Positions 51,912 to 59,724 of a stretch of 64,000 bases of DNA are shown here, in pieces. The stretch is from Lewinellaceae bacterium. GTDB taxonomy: Bacteria > Bacteroidota > Bacteroidia > Chitinophagales > Saprospiraceae. Numbering within the stretch: position 1 is the stretch's first letter; every line of letters starts with the position of its first letter. The notes under the pieces were generated by a model. That model was not told where the DNA came from, searched no databases, and saw only the letters and a list, made by a program, of their open reading frames with translations. Position numbers and translations under genes: made by a program. The stretch is taken from assembly GCA_020636025.1 (NCBI GenBank), contig JACJYQ010000008.1, forward strand, positions 310,001 through 374,000, given 5' to 3'.

Positions 51912-53558
51912 ATGCGCACCTTATCAATCCTGATTATTTTTCAATTTTTCACTCAAATTTTATTGGCAGACAACCGTGTAAGCCCCATCATTTCGGAGGT
52001 AACGGTTTATCGCAATGGAGCTAAAGTTAGCAGTGTAGCCACAGTTACCATACCTGCCGGCAAATCAGAAGTAATCTTCGAAAACCTCTCCCCCTATTTC
52101 AATGCCAACAGTTTACAGGTTCGGATAAAAGGGACTGCCACGCTAAACGCTGCAGTATTCAGTCTGAACACGCCTGGCCCGGGTCCGGAAGACCCAAGAG
52201 CGCCTATTCTTCGTGATTCACTGATATTACTCGGCGATGAATTTGTCCGCATACGCAATGAAAAAGAGGTGCTAAAAGGAGAAAATACCATCATCACCAA
52301 AAAAATGGACCAGATAGGCATCACAGGTAGTCAGCCAAATACGACTACTCTTACGGTAACAGAGTTAAAAGAACTGAGTGATTTTTATCGGAAGCGCCTG
52401 CTGGAAATCAAAACTAGGGAACTCGAGCTCACAATTCTGGAGCGGAACACCAATAAGCTGTATCAGGAAATTCAAAAGATATTACAACAGCTTCAGCCGA
52501 ACACATCCAATTCAACCGGACAGATAGCCATGAAAATAGAATCTGCTGGAAGTCAGAAACTGGAGATAACCTGTACTTACCTGGTAACACAGGCTGGTTG
52601 GACACCCCTATATGACATTCGTTCAGAAGGTATTGGCAAGCCCCTGCAGCTGGTATACAAGGCCAATGTTCGCAATCAATCCGGTTTCGACTGGAAGGAA
52701 GTTATATTGCATTTGTCTACGGCAAATCCATTGTTAAATAACGATCGCCCCATACTGACACCTGTTTTTGTAGATTTTAGAACATACAATTATGGGCAGG
52801 TGTACAACGACGATCAGCTGTATAAAATGGCTCCAGCAACCAATATGGCGCAAACAGCCGATATGGCGAGACGTGGACAAACGCTGGAGGAAGTTGTTAT
52901 TGAACTACCAGAAGAAGCACTACAAGCAGAGAGCAACGACGAGATCATCAGCAATTTCGACCTTGTAAAGCCACAGGATATTCTCGCCAATGGGCTCGAT
53001 AATATTGTCACCGTAGACGAACAGGAAATCCCGGCTGATTATGAATATCATGCGGTCCCAAAACTCGAACAAGCCGTTTTTCTACTCGCGAAAATCACGG
53101 ATTACGGCAAATACAACCTGCTTCCCGGCAGTGCGAATATTTTCTACCTGGATACTTATATCGGACAAACACTCGTGAACCCCAATACTGTGAGTGACAC
53201 CTTATTACTTTCATTGGGACGGGATGAACAAATCACCATTAAGCGCATGCAGCCAAAAGATTTTACCGGAAGAAAACGGGTATTCAACAGCACCGTGAAA
53301 GAGACTTATACGTATGAAATAGTGATAAAAAACAATAAATCTCTACCTGTAAACATCGAAATACTGGACCAGATTCCCGTTTCCAGGAAGAAGGATATTA
53401 CCGTGGAACTGGAAGAAGCCGGCGGTGCCATCCACAATGAAGATTATGGCAAGTTGAAATGGCAGCTGGAAATTCCGCCAAATCAAAATAAGCGACTCAG
53501 GTTTACCTACTCCATTCGGTACCCGAAGGACAAGGCAGTCGGTACGTTTAAGCAGTAA
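51912..53558 (+). CDS. DUF4139 domain protein (mucoidy inhibitor MuiA-like)
   Basis: The 548-residue protein has a signal peptide (MRTLSILIIFQFFTQILLAD), an N-terminal DUF4140 beta domain (about 22-105, VTVYRNGAKVSSVATVTIPA), a coiled-coil segment with many E, K and R (about 110-195), and a DUF4139 region with LEITCTYLVTQAGWTPLYDI (near residue 215) and a C-terminal beta part ending PKDKAVGTF. The family is linked to Streptomyces MuiA and Bacteroidota envelope proteins; function unknown. The ATG at 51912 is preferred over a GTG at 51840. It is followed by repeat copy B. Confidence 0.88.
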   Translation: MRTLSILIIFQFFTQILLADNRVSPIISEVTVYRNGAKVSSVATVTIPAGKSEVIFENLSPYFNANSLQVRIKGTATLNAAVFSLNTPGPGPEDPRAPILRDSLILLGDEFVRIRNEKEVLKGENTIITKKMDQIGITGSQPNTTTLTVTELKELSDFYRKRLLEIKTRELELTILERNTNKLYQEIQKILQQLQPNTSNSTGQIAMKIESAGSQKLEITCTYLVTQAGWTPLYDIRSEGIGKPLQLVYKANVRNQSGFDWKEVILHLSTANPLLNNDRPILTPVFVDFRTYNYGQVYNDDQLYKMAPATNMAQTADMARRGQTLEEVVIELPEEALQAESNDEIISNFDLVKPQDILANGLDNIVTVDEQEIPADYEYHAVPKLEQAVFLLAKITDYGKYNLLPGSANIFYLDTYIGQTLVNPNTVSDTLLLSLGRDEQITIKRMQPKDFTGRKRVFNSTVKETYTYEIVIKNNKSLPVNIEILDQIPVSRKKDITVELEEAGGAIHNEDYGKLKWQLEIPPNQNKRLRFTYSIRYPKDKAVGTFKQ

Positions 53559-53576
53559 ACCTAGACCTCTAAAAAA

Positions 53577-53722
53577 GGTGCGGAGCACCAAAATGCCTGT
53601 AGCCCGCAAATGAAATATTATTAAAAATGTGCAGCGCATCGAAACGTAACCAATATAACGGTGCGCTGCACCTCAAATGTCATTCGACATCGTGTTCTAC
53701 AAACATTTCGGTGCTCCGCACC
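53577..53722. repeat. GGTGC palindromic element, copy B (146 bp)
   Basis: The outer units are GGTGCGGAGCACC at 53577-53589 with tail AAAATGCCTGTAG, and its inverted partner at 53697-53722, matching at 23 of 26 bases. The inner hairpin is GTGCAGCGCATC (53629-53640) with GGTGCGCTGCACC (53660-53672) around GAAACGTAACC, a weaker version of copy A. It fills the first half of the 322-base gap between the DUF4139 and DUF1599 genes; the second half shows only a -7 box at 53863. Confidence 0.85.
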
Positions 53723-53862
53723 TTTATATTTAATACTCAAAGTTCGCCTCAGTGTGAGGGGTATACAAATACCTGTGAACCCATCCCTAAAAATTTGCCC
53801 AATAAATAGTTAGTGAAAATTAAAATAAGCGCAATGACTAGGCTGTGGAGAAGCTGTGTTTC

Positions 53863-53870
53863 TATATTTG
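53863..53870 (+). promoter_or_regulatory. -7 box TATATTTG ten bases before DUF1599
   Basis: TATATTTG fits TAnnTTTG and lies 10 bases before the ATG at 53881, so the leader would be about 5 bases. It supports that ATG over an in-frame GTG at 53845. The -33 region lacks a TTG. Confidence 0.45.
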
Positions 53871-53880
53871 CTCCACCTAT

Positions 53881-54426
53881 ATGAAAAACACACTGGATCA
53901 GTTTCGGGAAGTCATTGGCAATTGCCGGGACCTGTTTTTAAAGAAAACCGCTGATTATGGCACTGCCTGGCGGATTCTGCGACTTTCCTCTATTACAGAC
54001 CAATTATACATTAAAGCGCTGCGCATCAGAAGTATTGAAGAGAAAGGCGCTCAAAAAGTGGATGAACCCGTTGACTCGGAGTTTGTAGGTCTGGTGAATT
54101 ATTGTGTACTGGCGCTCATTCAGGCGAGTTTAAAGGAAACCGATCCGCTTGAACTTCCAAAAGAAGAGGTGGCTGTTTTGTACGATGATCAGGTGGAAGA
54201 GAACATCCGCCTCTTGGATGCCAAAAATCACGATTACGACGAAGCCTGGCGCCTCATGCGCATCAGCAGCATGACTGATCTTATTCTTCAGAAAATACTC
54301 AGGATCAAACAAATTGAGGACAATGCCGGTAAAACCATCGTGTCTGAAGGACTCGAAGGCAATTATCGGGACATCATAAATTATGCAGTCTTTGCCCTTA
54401 TCAGGTTAAGGGAAGAACAGCAATAA
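53881..54426 (+). CDS. DUF1599 family protein
   Basis: The 181-residue soluble protein is a tandem duplication of an about 80-residue helical unit: LFLKKTADYGTAWRILRLSS in the first half and LLDAKNHDYDEAWRLMRISS in the second, each followed by SITDQLYIKALRIRSIEEK or MTDLILQKILRIKQIEDN and by a VNYCVLALI or INYAVFALI helix. It resembles nucleotide pyrophosphatase-type (MazG-like) all-alpha folds by look, but that is only a guess. It is followed 18 bases later by the BT_3928 gene, its usual neighbour. Confidence 0.9.
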   Translation: MKNTLDQFREVIGNCRDLFLKKTADYGTAWRILRLSSITDQLYIKALRIRSIEEKGAQKVDEPVDSEFVGLVNYCVLALIQASLKETDPLELPKEEVAVLYDDQVEENIRLLDAKNHDYDEAWRLMRISSMTDLILQKILRIKQIEDNAGKTIVSEGLEGNYRDIINYAVFALIRLREEQQ

Positions 54427-54444
54427 CCAAGTAGCAGGTAAACC

Positions 54445-55962
54445 ATGACTTCACTTTCTTCACTTATTTTTCAGTTTGCCATTGTCGGAGCTGCCTTGAC
54501 AGCCTTGACCGTTTTTATGAAATGGCACAAAAATATCCTGATGACCTTCCTCCAGCATTTTGTTGGTGTTTGGTTCGTTTTTTCAGGAATGGTAAAGGCT
54601 ATTGACCCGATTGGTACGGCCTATAAAATGGAAGATTACTTCACGGCCTTTGAAACGACTTTCGAAGGTCTGCACAACTTTATGAAAGGACTGGCACCTT
54701 TGTTTCCCTGGCTTGCCGGACACAGCATTTCATTCTCCATAGGAATGATCATTCTGGAAATCGTATTGGGTGTTGCTCTGATCATTGGCTGGCGGAACAG
54801 ATTGACAGCCTGGTTACTGTTCATATTGATGGTCGTATTTACCTTTCTCACTGGGTTTACCTATTTGACTGGTTTTGTTCCAACCGATGCCAATTTCTTT
54901 GATTTTGCACAGTGGGGGCCTTATGTAAAGGAACAAATGCGGGTTACCGATTGCGGTTGTTTCGGTGATTTCATCAAACTGGATCCGAAGATCTCCTTCT
55001 TCAAGGATCTGGGACTTCTGGTTCCATCGGTGTTGTTTATTGTTTGGGCAAAAAAATCCCATGAACTCTGGACAATCCGTATCCGGAACATCATCATCGG
55101 CATTTCTACAGCTGTTGTTTTGTTGCTATGTATTCGAAATACCTATTGGGATCTTCCAATGGTAGATTTCCGTCCATTTAAAGTTGGGAATAACGTCAGG
55201 GAGAAACGCGAACTTGAATCCAGCGCTAAGGTGGATATTCTGGGTTGGGTACTGGAGAACGAAAAAACCGGCGAAAAAATGAAGTTCATTGAACCGGAAC
55301 CCGGCAAGATCACCTACTACAAGCAATACACCAAAGACGATGGCTGGAAAGTGAAAGACCAGATCAAAACCGACTGGTATGTTGAGGAAAATGGCGTTCG
55401 CAGGAACATTCAGAAAACAAAAGTGAGTGAATTTGCTGTGGAGAGTTCAGAAAATGGGGAAGTGACGGAAGACATTCTAAATGAAGAAGGATACAGCATG
55501 ATGATCGTGGCTTATCATTTGGATGGCAGCCAGCAAATGGAAACCATTACAGTTCAGGATACGACCTGGGCGATTGATACCATCGCTGTGTCAAAAGACT
55601 CCACTCGCTTTGAGCAAAGAGTGGTTTCTGTACAGCCAAAACAAGTGGAAAGGCAGGCATTTATTCCAACACCAAAATATGCGGATTTCTATACAAAAGG
55701 AATCAATCCATTGGCTGATGAAGCTCAGAAGGCAGGCTGGAAAGTGTATGCCATAACCACTTATGGCGACAGCGAATTTGCCGGAGATTTTGCACAAAAA
55801 GTAGGAGCGACGTATCCGTTCTATAAAGCTGATGATAAGCTTCTAAAGACAATCATCAGGGCAAACCCGGGTGTTGTAATCTGGAAAAACGGACAAGTTG
55901 TGGGCATGTATCACCACAAGCATATTCCGAGTTATGATGAGATTGCCAAGAAATTTCAATAA
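54445..55962 (+). CDS. BT_3928-like membrane protein: DoxX/MauE plus thioredoxin-like part
   Basis: The 505-residue protein has a membrane half (residues about 5-230, six to seven helices) with FVGVWFVFSGMVKAIDPIGT and the MauE-type motif DCGCFGDFIKLDP near residue 171. The second half (about 240-505) contains a beta-rich stretch and a thioredoxin-like end (ADEAQKAGWKVYAITTYGDS) that lacks a CXXC. A role in disulfide or quinone chemistry is plausible from the MauE part, with its CGC motif; not proven. DUF1599 precedes it by 18 bases. In many Bacteroidota tpiA follows, but it is absent here. Confidence 0.87.
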   Translation: MTSLSSLIFQFAIVGAALTALTVFMKWHKNILMTFLQHFVGVWFVFSGMVKAIDPIGTAYKMEDYFTAFETTFEGLHNFMKGLAPLFPWLAGHSISFSIGMIILEIVLGVALIIGWRNRLTAWLLFILMVVFTFLTGFTYLTGFVPTDANFFDFAQWGPYVKEQMRVTDCGCFGDFIKLDPKISFFKDLGLLVPSVLFIVWAKKSHELWTIRIRNIIIGISTAVVLLLCIRNTYWDLPMVDFRPFKVGNNVREKRELESSAKVDILGWVLENEKTGEKMKFIEPEPGKITYYKQYTKDDGWKVKDQIKTDWYVEENGVRRNIQKTKVSEFAVESSENGEVTEDILNEEGYSMMIVAYHLDGSQQMETITVQDTTWAIDTIAVSKDSTRFEQRVVSVQPKQVERQAFIPTPKYADFYTKGINPLADEAQKAGWKVYAITTYGDSEFAGDFAQKVGATYPFYKADDKLLKTIIRANPGVVIWKNGQVVGMYHHKHIPSYDEIAKKFQ

Positions 55963-55987
55963 GATTAGAAATCCTGGGGTTTCCCTT

Positions 55988-56140
55988 TTCGCCGTGCTTG
56001 TGTCTTTTTTGACCAAGCGCAACACAACGTGAAACGTTAAACACCAAAGCGGTTTATCTGCAAAAGTTGTTTATGATTTTTATTACCATTGGCTACCCAC
56101 GTAACTTGCACTTGGTCAAAAAAGACACAAGCGCGGCGAA
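55988..56140. repeat. inverted repeat of the CGCCGCGC family (153 bp)
   Basis: The arms 55988-56022 and 56106-56140 are 35 bases each, with 33 matches; the two mismatches can form G-U pairs. They read TTCGCCGYGCTTGTGTC then TTTTTTGACCAAGYGCAA. A related, eroded copy lies at 1649-1740. It sits between the 3' ends of BT_3928 and secG. Confidence 0.85.
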
Positions 56141-56161
56141 GTAGTTGAAATTTGGAATAAA

Positions 56162-56201
56162 CAAAAAAAGCCCTCCAAGTATGACTTGAAGGGCTTTTTT
56201 A
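56162..56201. terminator. bidirectional terminator
   Basis: AAAAAAAGCCCTCCAAGT, a 3-base loop ATG, then ACTTGAAGGGCTTTTTT. Both arms end in A/T runs, so the hairpin can act for BT_3928 on the plus strand and secG on the minus strand. Confidence 0.9.
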
Positions 56202-56219
56202 TCTTGTATGATAAGCTTA

Positions 56220-56483
56220 TCACTGAGACTGAAGTGGAATTTCAGAAGGAGCAGTTCCGCCGCCAACTGAAAGTACCGCCAGAATGCAAAGGGCAACCAA
56301 TGCACCTGCCAAAACCCAGGTTGCTTTTTCAATAAAATCTGTTGAACGAGCCGCGCCAAAAAGTGTTTGAGCCTGACCTCCGAAATTCGGGTCGATACCG
56401 CCTCCTTTAGAGTTTTGCATCAAAACTACCAGGACCAACAGTACGCTCACAATAGCGATGAGCACGGTAATAGTAGATAACAT
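56220..56483 (-). CDS. secG: preprotein translocase subunit SecG
   Basis: The 87-residue protein has two membrane helices (about residues 2-22 and 52-72) and the SecG pattern LVVLMQNSKGGGIDPNFGG then LFGAARSTDFIEKATWVLAG. SecG supports SecYEG translocation across the inner membrane. The C-terminal tail is short. It is 6 bases after the TPR protein gene, so they are co-transcribed; lptE lies upstream of that, matching the common Bacteroidota order. Confidence 0.95.
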   Translation of the reverse strand: MLSTITVLIAIVSVLLVLVVLMQNSKGGGIDPNFGGQAQTLFGAARSTDFIEKATWVLAGALVALCILAVLSVGGGTAPSEIPLQSQ

Positions 56484-56489
56484 ATACGT

Positions 56490-57368
56490 CTATTTTTTAA
56501 GTTTGTCAATTTCGGCCGCAAAGTACGTGCTTTTTTCGGGAAACGCCAAACCTAGTCTTTCATACATTTGAATGGCCTTATCCCGGTGTCCCTGCTTGGC
56601 ATACAACTTGGCCAGTGTTTCGGAGATAACATCCTTGTTTTCAGCCACGCTTTTTTCAGCCAGTATTTGGGCAATGCCGGAGGTTTTGGGGCTTTCTGAT
56701 TCTTCTTCCACCTCCTGATCTACTTTTTCTCCTTCTTCAATATTTTGATTATCAATGCTTTCTACAACATATTCCGGCTCACTGTCAACAGCCTTGCGTT
56801 GAACCTCCAGCTCTTGTTCAACATCCTTTTCCTCAGGCGCACCTAATACCGGCGGATTAAAACTGCCAATCCAGGAACTGAAATTCAGGTAGGATACTTC
56901 AAGCTCATCTGCTGGATCAGAATTTTCACTAACTCTATTATTTGCCTTGGAAGTCACTTCTGTCAGGGATTCCGGTTCAGGTTCTATAAACTCTTGTACC
57001 ATTTCCATGGCTTTTTCTTCCTGAATGGTATTCCTGTCCACGGCAATTAGCTCCTCTTCAATTTTTTTCTTGAGTGTTTCTATCGGCTTTAATTCCAACA
57101 CTTCTTCCTCTACCCAAACTTCTTGTGGAACCAGCATTTGCGGAGCCACAAGTTTAAATAATTGCACCCGATCCAAACTATAGGCTGCTGCAGTTGCAAT
57201 GTTTTTAGCACTGTCAGGATGATTGGTTTGCCTTGCTTTTATTGCCAGAAAATACCTCAGATTATGTGCATAGGGATATGCCAAAGCCAGCGTCTTGAGC
57301 TCTTCATAAGTTATCTTATGGAGCAAGTCCGGGTTTTCAACAATATTTGCAAATCGTTCCAAGGTCAT
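56490..57368 (-). CDS. acidic TPR-like protein upstream of secG
   Basis: The 292-residue soluble protein is not a recognised enzyme. Its N-terminal part (about 1-85, MTLERFANIVENPDLLHKIT and LKTLALAYPYAHNLRYFLAI) is helical. The middle (about 90-230) is very acidic and low in complexity. The C-terminal 45 residues form one TPR-like unit, ETLAKLYAKQGHRDKAIQMY. A scaffold role is possible. It lies between lptE and secG on the same strand. A heptamer and AT-repeat region lies just before its start. Confidence 0.8.
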   Translation of the reverse strand: MTLERFANIVENPDLLHKITYEELKTLALAYPYAHNLRYFLAIKARQTNHPDSAKNIATAAAYSLDRVQLFKLVAPQMLVPQEVWVEEEVLELKPIETLKKKIEEELIAVDRNTIQEEKAMEMVQEFIEPEPESLTEVTSKANNRVSENSDPADELEVSYLNFSSWIGSFNPPVLGAPEEKDVEQELEVQRKAVDSEPEYVVESIDNQNIEEGEKVDQEVEEESESPKTSGIAQILAEKSVAENKDVISETLAKLYAKQGHRDKAIQMYERLGLAFPEKSTYFAAEIDKLKK

Positions 57369-57378
57369 GGTTAGAATG

Positions 57379-57434
57379 TGATAATTAGCTAATTTGATAA
57401 TATGCTAATGACTCATTGTCCATTGTTCATTGTC
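57379..57434 (-). repeat. AT repeat plus GACAATG heptamer array
   Basis: On the plus strand ATAATTAGCTAATTTGAT and AATATGCTAATG are followed by three heptamers CATTGTC, CATTGTT, CATTGTC (57414-57434). In the sense of the downstream minus-strand gene these read GACAATG arrays before the ATG at 57368. Words are shared with 21-107. Confidence 0.6.
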
Positions 57435-57450
57435 CTCTGATCACTATTAT

Positions 57451-57954
57451 TCACCAATCATTAAATGCTTCATTAAAAATATCGTCCAGCAATTGTGTAC
57501 GAATTTGCCTGATGAGTTCATCCTGAACAGATAATAAATCGGCGGTATTTGAAAATTCGGCAAAATGGCTTTTGGTGCGCTCTGAAGGCCAGCTTTTCTT
57601 CTCGTTTTTGTTGTTGATGTATTTTACAGACACATTGATTTTCAATTGGTTAAGTGCGACTACTTCACCAGGTTTTGGTGCAACTGGAACAACAGCAAAA
57701 CCTGTAATTCTGCCTGTAAATTCAACATCGGGATCTTCACTGTTCAATACCAGGCGAGACTCGGATCTTATTTTATCTTTTAAGCCTTCTGTAAAATCAA
57801 GTGCTAGCGTTGGTGGAGCATTTCCCGCTACACTTTCAAAATTCTGAACGAAGAAAGTGTTCACATCCGGATCAATGGAAATGCCTTTAAAGCTGTAGCA
57901 GCCTCCAAATAGCATGGAAAAAGCCATGAACACTAAAAGACATTTTTCTTTCAT
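57451..57954 (-). CDS. lptE: LptE-like lipopolysaccharide-assembly lipoprotein
   Basis: The 167-residue protein has a lipoprotein signal (MKEKCLLVFMAFSMLFGGCYSF, lipobox FGGC at about residues 16-19) and the LptE pattern YSFKGISIDPDVNTFFVQNF, then APPTLALDFTEGLKDKI, then VEFTGRITGFAVVPVAPKPG, and a C-terminal helix with IRTQLLDDIFNEAFNDW. LptE plugs the LptD barrel and helps place lipopolysaccharide in the outer membrane. It is the first gene of an lptE-TPR-secG operon. A TAAATTTG box lies 5 bases before its ATG. Confidence 0.93.
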   Translation of the reverse strand: MKEKCLLVFMAFSMLFGGCYSFKGISIDPDVNTFFVQNFESVAGNAPPTLALDFTEGLKDKIRSESRLVLNSEDPDVEFTGRITGFAVVPVAPKPGEVVALNQLKINVSVKYINNKNEKKSWPSERTKSHFAEFSNTADLLSVQDELIRQIRTQLLDDIFNEAFNDW

Positions 57955-57959
57955 CAGAA

Positions 57960-57967
57960 CAAATTTA
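57960..57967 (-). promoter_or_regulatory. -7 box TAAATTTG five bases before lptE
   Basis: On the minus strand TAAATTTG is followed by TTCTG and then the lptE ATG at 57954. Transcription would begin at or near the ATG, so the transcript may be leaderless. No TTG is found at usual spacing. The rest of the gap to guaA holds a GGCAGC/GCTGCC hairpin (57998-58020) without a T-tract. Confidence 0.4.
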
Positions 57968-58086
57968 CGACGCAGAATAGATTCTGAACATGTAACGGCA
58001 GCACTCAGTACCCTGCTGCCTTAAAAAACTGCTCGCTGTGTTTGCTTCCTCTTTACTGGAGATATAGCATATTTTAACCCTTGGTA

Positions 58087-59625
58087 TTACTCCCATTCAA
58101 TAGTCGCCGGTGGCTTTGTGGAAATGTCAAACACCACCCTATTTACACCTTTTACGTTATTTATGATCTCACTGGAAACTTCGGCTAAAAATTCATGGGG
58201 CAGGTGGCTCCACTCGGCAGTCATGCCATCCGTTGAATTCACGGCGCGCAATGCAACCACCTGTTCATAGGTGCGCTCATCGCCCATCACGCCGACCGAA
58301 AAAATGGGCAACAACACGGTTCCTGCCTGCCAAACTTCATCGTAGAGCTCAAATTGCTTAAGCTTGTTTATGTAAATGGCATCGGCTTCCTGCAATATCC
58401 TGACTTTTTCCGGAGTAATGTCCCCCAAAATACGGATTCCCAGGCCCGGGCCCGGAAAAGGATGACGGTTCAAAATATTGGGACTGACCTCTAGCTCTTT
58501 ACCCACCCGGCGTACCTCATCCTTAAAAAGAGAACGAAGAGGTTCCACAATTTTTAACTTCAGTTTTTCAGGCAAGCCTCCAACATTATGGTGACTCTTG
58601 ATGGTAACAGATGGGCCATGCACACTTACAGATTCTATGACATCGGGATAAATGGTTCCCTGACCAAGCCATTGAAAATCTGGATGCGCTTCGCTCTCCT
58701 CTTCAAAAATCTCAATAAACAACCGGCCGATGATTTTTCGCTTTTGTTCCGGGTCACTGACTCCTTCCAACGCTTTGTAAAACCGTTCTTTTGCATCTAC
58801 CCCTTCAATATTGAGTCCCATACCGCGATAAGATTCCAGCACATCCTCAAATTCATTTTTGCGAAGCAATCCATTGTCTACAAAAAAGCAAAATAAGCGA
58901 TCCCCAATAGCCCTGTGTAATAAGGTTGCCGCTACGGTGGAGTCAACCCCACCCGATAGCGCCATGATCACTTTTTCCTTGCCAATTTGTTTTTTGAGAG
59001 ATTCAATTGTCTCATCCACAAAATGAGCTGCTGTCCAATCGCCGGAGCATCCGCATATATTCAGCACGAAATTCTTCAGAATTTCAAAACCTTCCAGACT
59101 GTGGTATACCTCCGGGTGAAACTGAATACCATACACAGGTTGTTCAAAACGACCACTCACTGATCTGAACGCGGCATATGGGATGGTATCCGAATTACCC
59201 AACACCTCGAAACCAACCGGTAGTCGAACAATGGTGTCTGAGTGACTCATCCATACTTGCGAACGTTTACTGATGCCATTGAAAAACGGATCGTTGGGCG
59301 CATGTTGCTGCAGCATCACTTTGCCATATTCGCGCTTGTCAGACTGGCTTACTTCGCCGCCATAGTGATCTGCCAGCAATTGGGCGCCGTAACAAATACC
59401 CAATAAGGGTGTTTTCCCGGAAACCTTATCCAAATCCATACGCAGGGCATTTTCCCAACGCACAGAGAATGGACTTCCGGAAAGAATTACACCTTTTATG
59501 TCAGCTGTTAACTCGGGCAACTTATTGTAAGGAACGATCTCGCAATACACGTTCATTTCACGAACGCGCCGGGCAATCAACTGGGTGAATTGCGAGCCAA
59601 AATCAAGGATCAGAATTTTTTGCAT
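58087..59625 (-). CDS. guaA: GMP synthase (glutamine-hydrolysing)
   Basis: GuaA aminates XMP to GMP with ATP and glutamine. The 512-residue protein has the class I glutamine amidotransferase domain (residues 1-195; nucleophile C78 in GICYGAQLL, histidine and glutamate in QFHPEVY), then the ATP pyrophosphatase domain with the P-loop ALSGGVDSTVAATLL (near 222), and the dimerisation domain ending STKPPATIEWE. Length is typical. It has a good promoter 45 bases upstream. Confidence 0.98.
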   Translation of the reverse strand: MQKILILDFGSQFTQLIARRVREMNVYCEIVPYNKLPELTADIKGVILSGSPFSVRWENALRMDLDKVSGKTPLLGICYGAQLLADHYGGEVSQSDKREYGKVMLQQHAPNDPFFNGISKRSQVWMSHSDTIVRLPVGFEVLGNSDTIPYAAFRSVSGRFEQPVYGIQFHPEVYHSLEGFEILKNFVLNICGCSGDWTAAHFVDETIESLKKQIGKEKVIMALSGGVDSTVAATLLHRAIGDRLFCFFVDNGLLRKNEFEDVLESYRGMGLNIEGVDAKERFYKALEGVSDPEQKRKIIGRLFIEIFEEESEAHPDFQWLGQGTIYPDVIESVSVHGPSVTIKSHHNVGGLPEKLKLKIVEPLRSLFKDEVRRVGKELEVSPNILNRHPFPGPGLGIRILGDITPEKVRILQEADAIYINKLKQFELYDEVWQAGTVLLPIFSVGVMGDERTYEQVVALRAVNSTDGMTAEWSHLPHEFLAEVSSEIINNVKGVNRVVFDISTKPPATIEWE

Positions 59626-59669
59626 AAAAAAGTACGGATATCAGCATCCGTGTGGTGAGCTTTGAGGCG

Positions 59670-59696
59670 CAAAGGTAAGCAAAAGAAGTGCTGCAA
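59670..59696 (-). promoter_or_regulatory. guaA promoter TTG-N16-TACCTTTG
   Basis: On the minus strand TTG (59694-59696, inside a T-run) is followed by 16 bases and TACCTTTG (59670-59677). Initiation near 59664 gives a leader of about 40 bases. Confidence 0.6.
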
Positions 59697-59724
59697 AAAA
59701 CAGTCAAATCAATATTGCCGGCAC

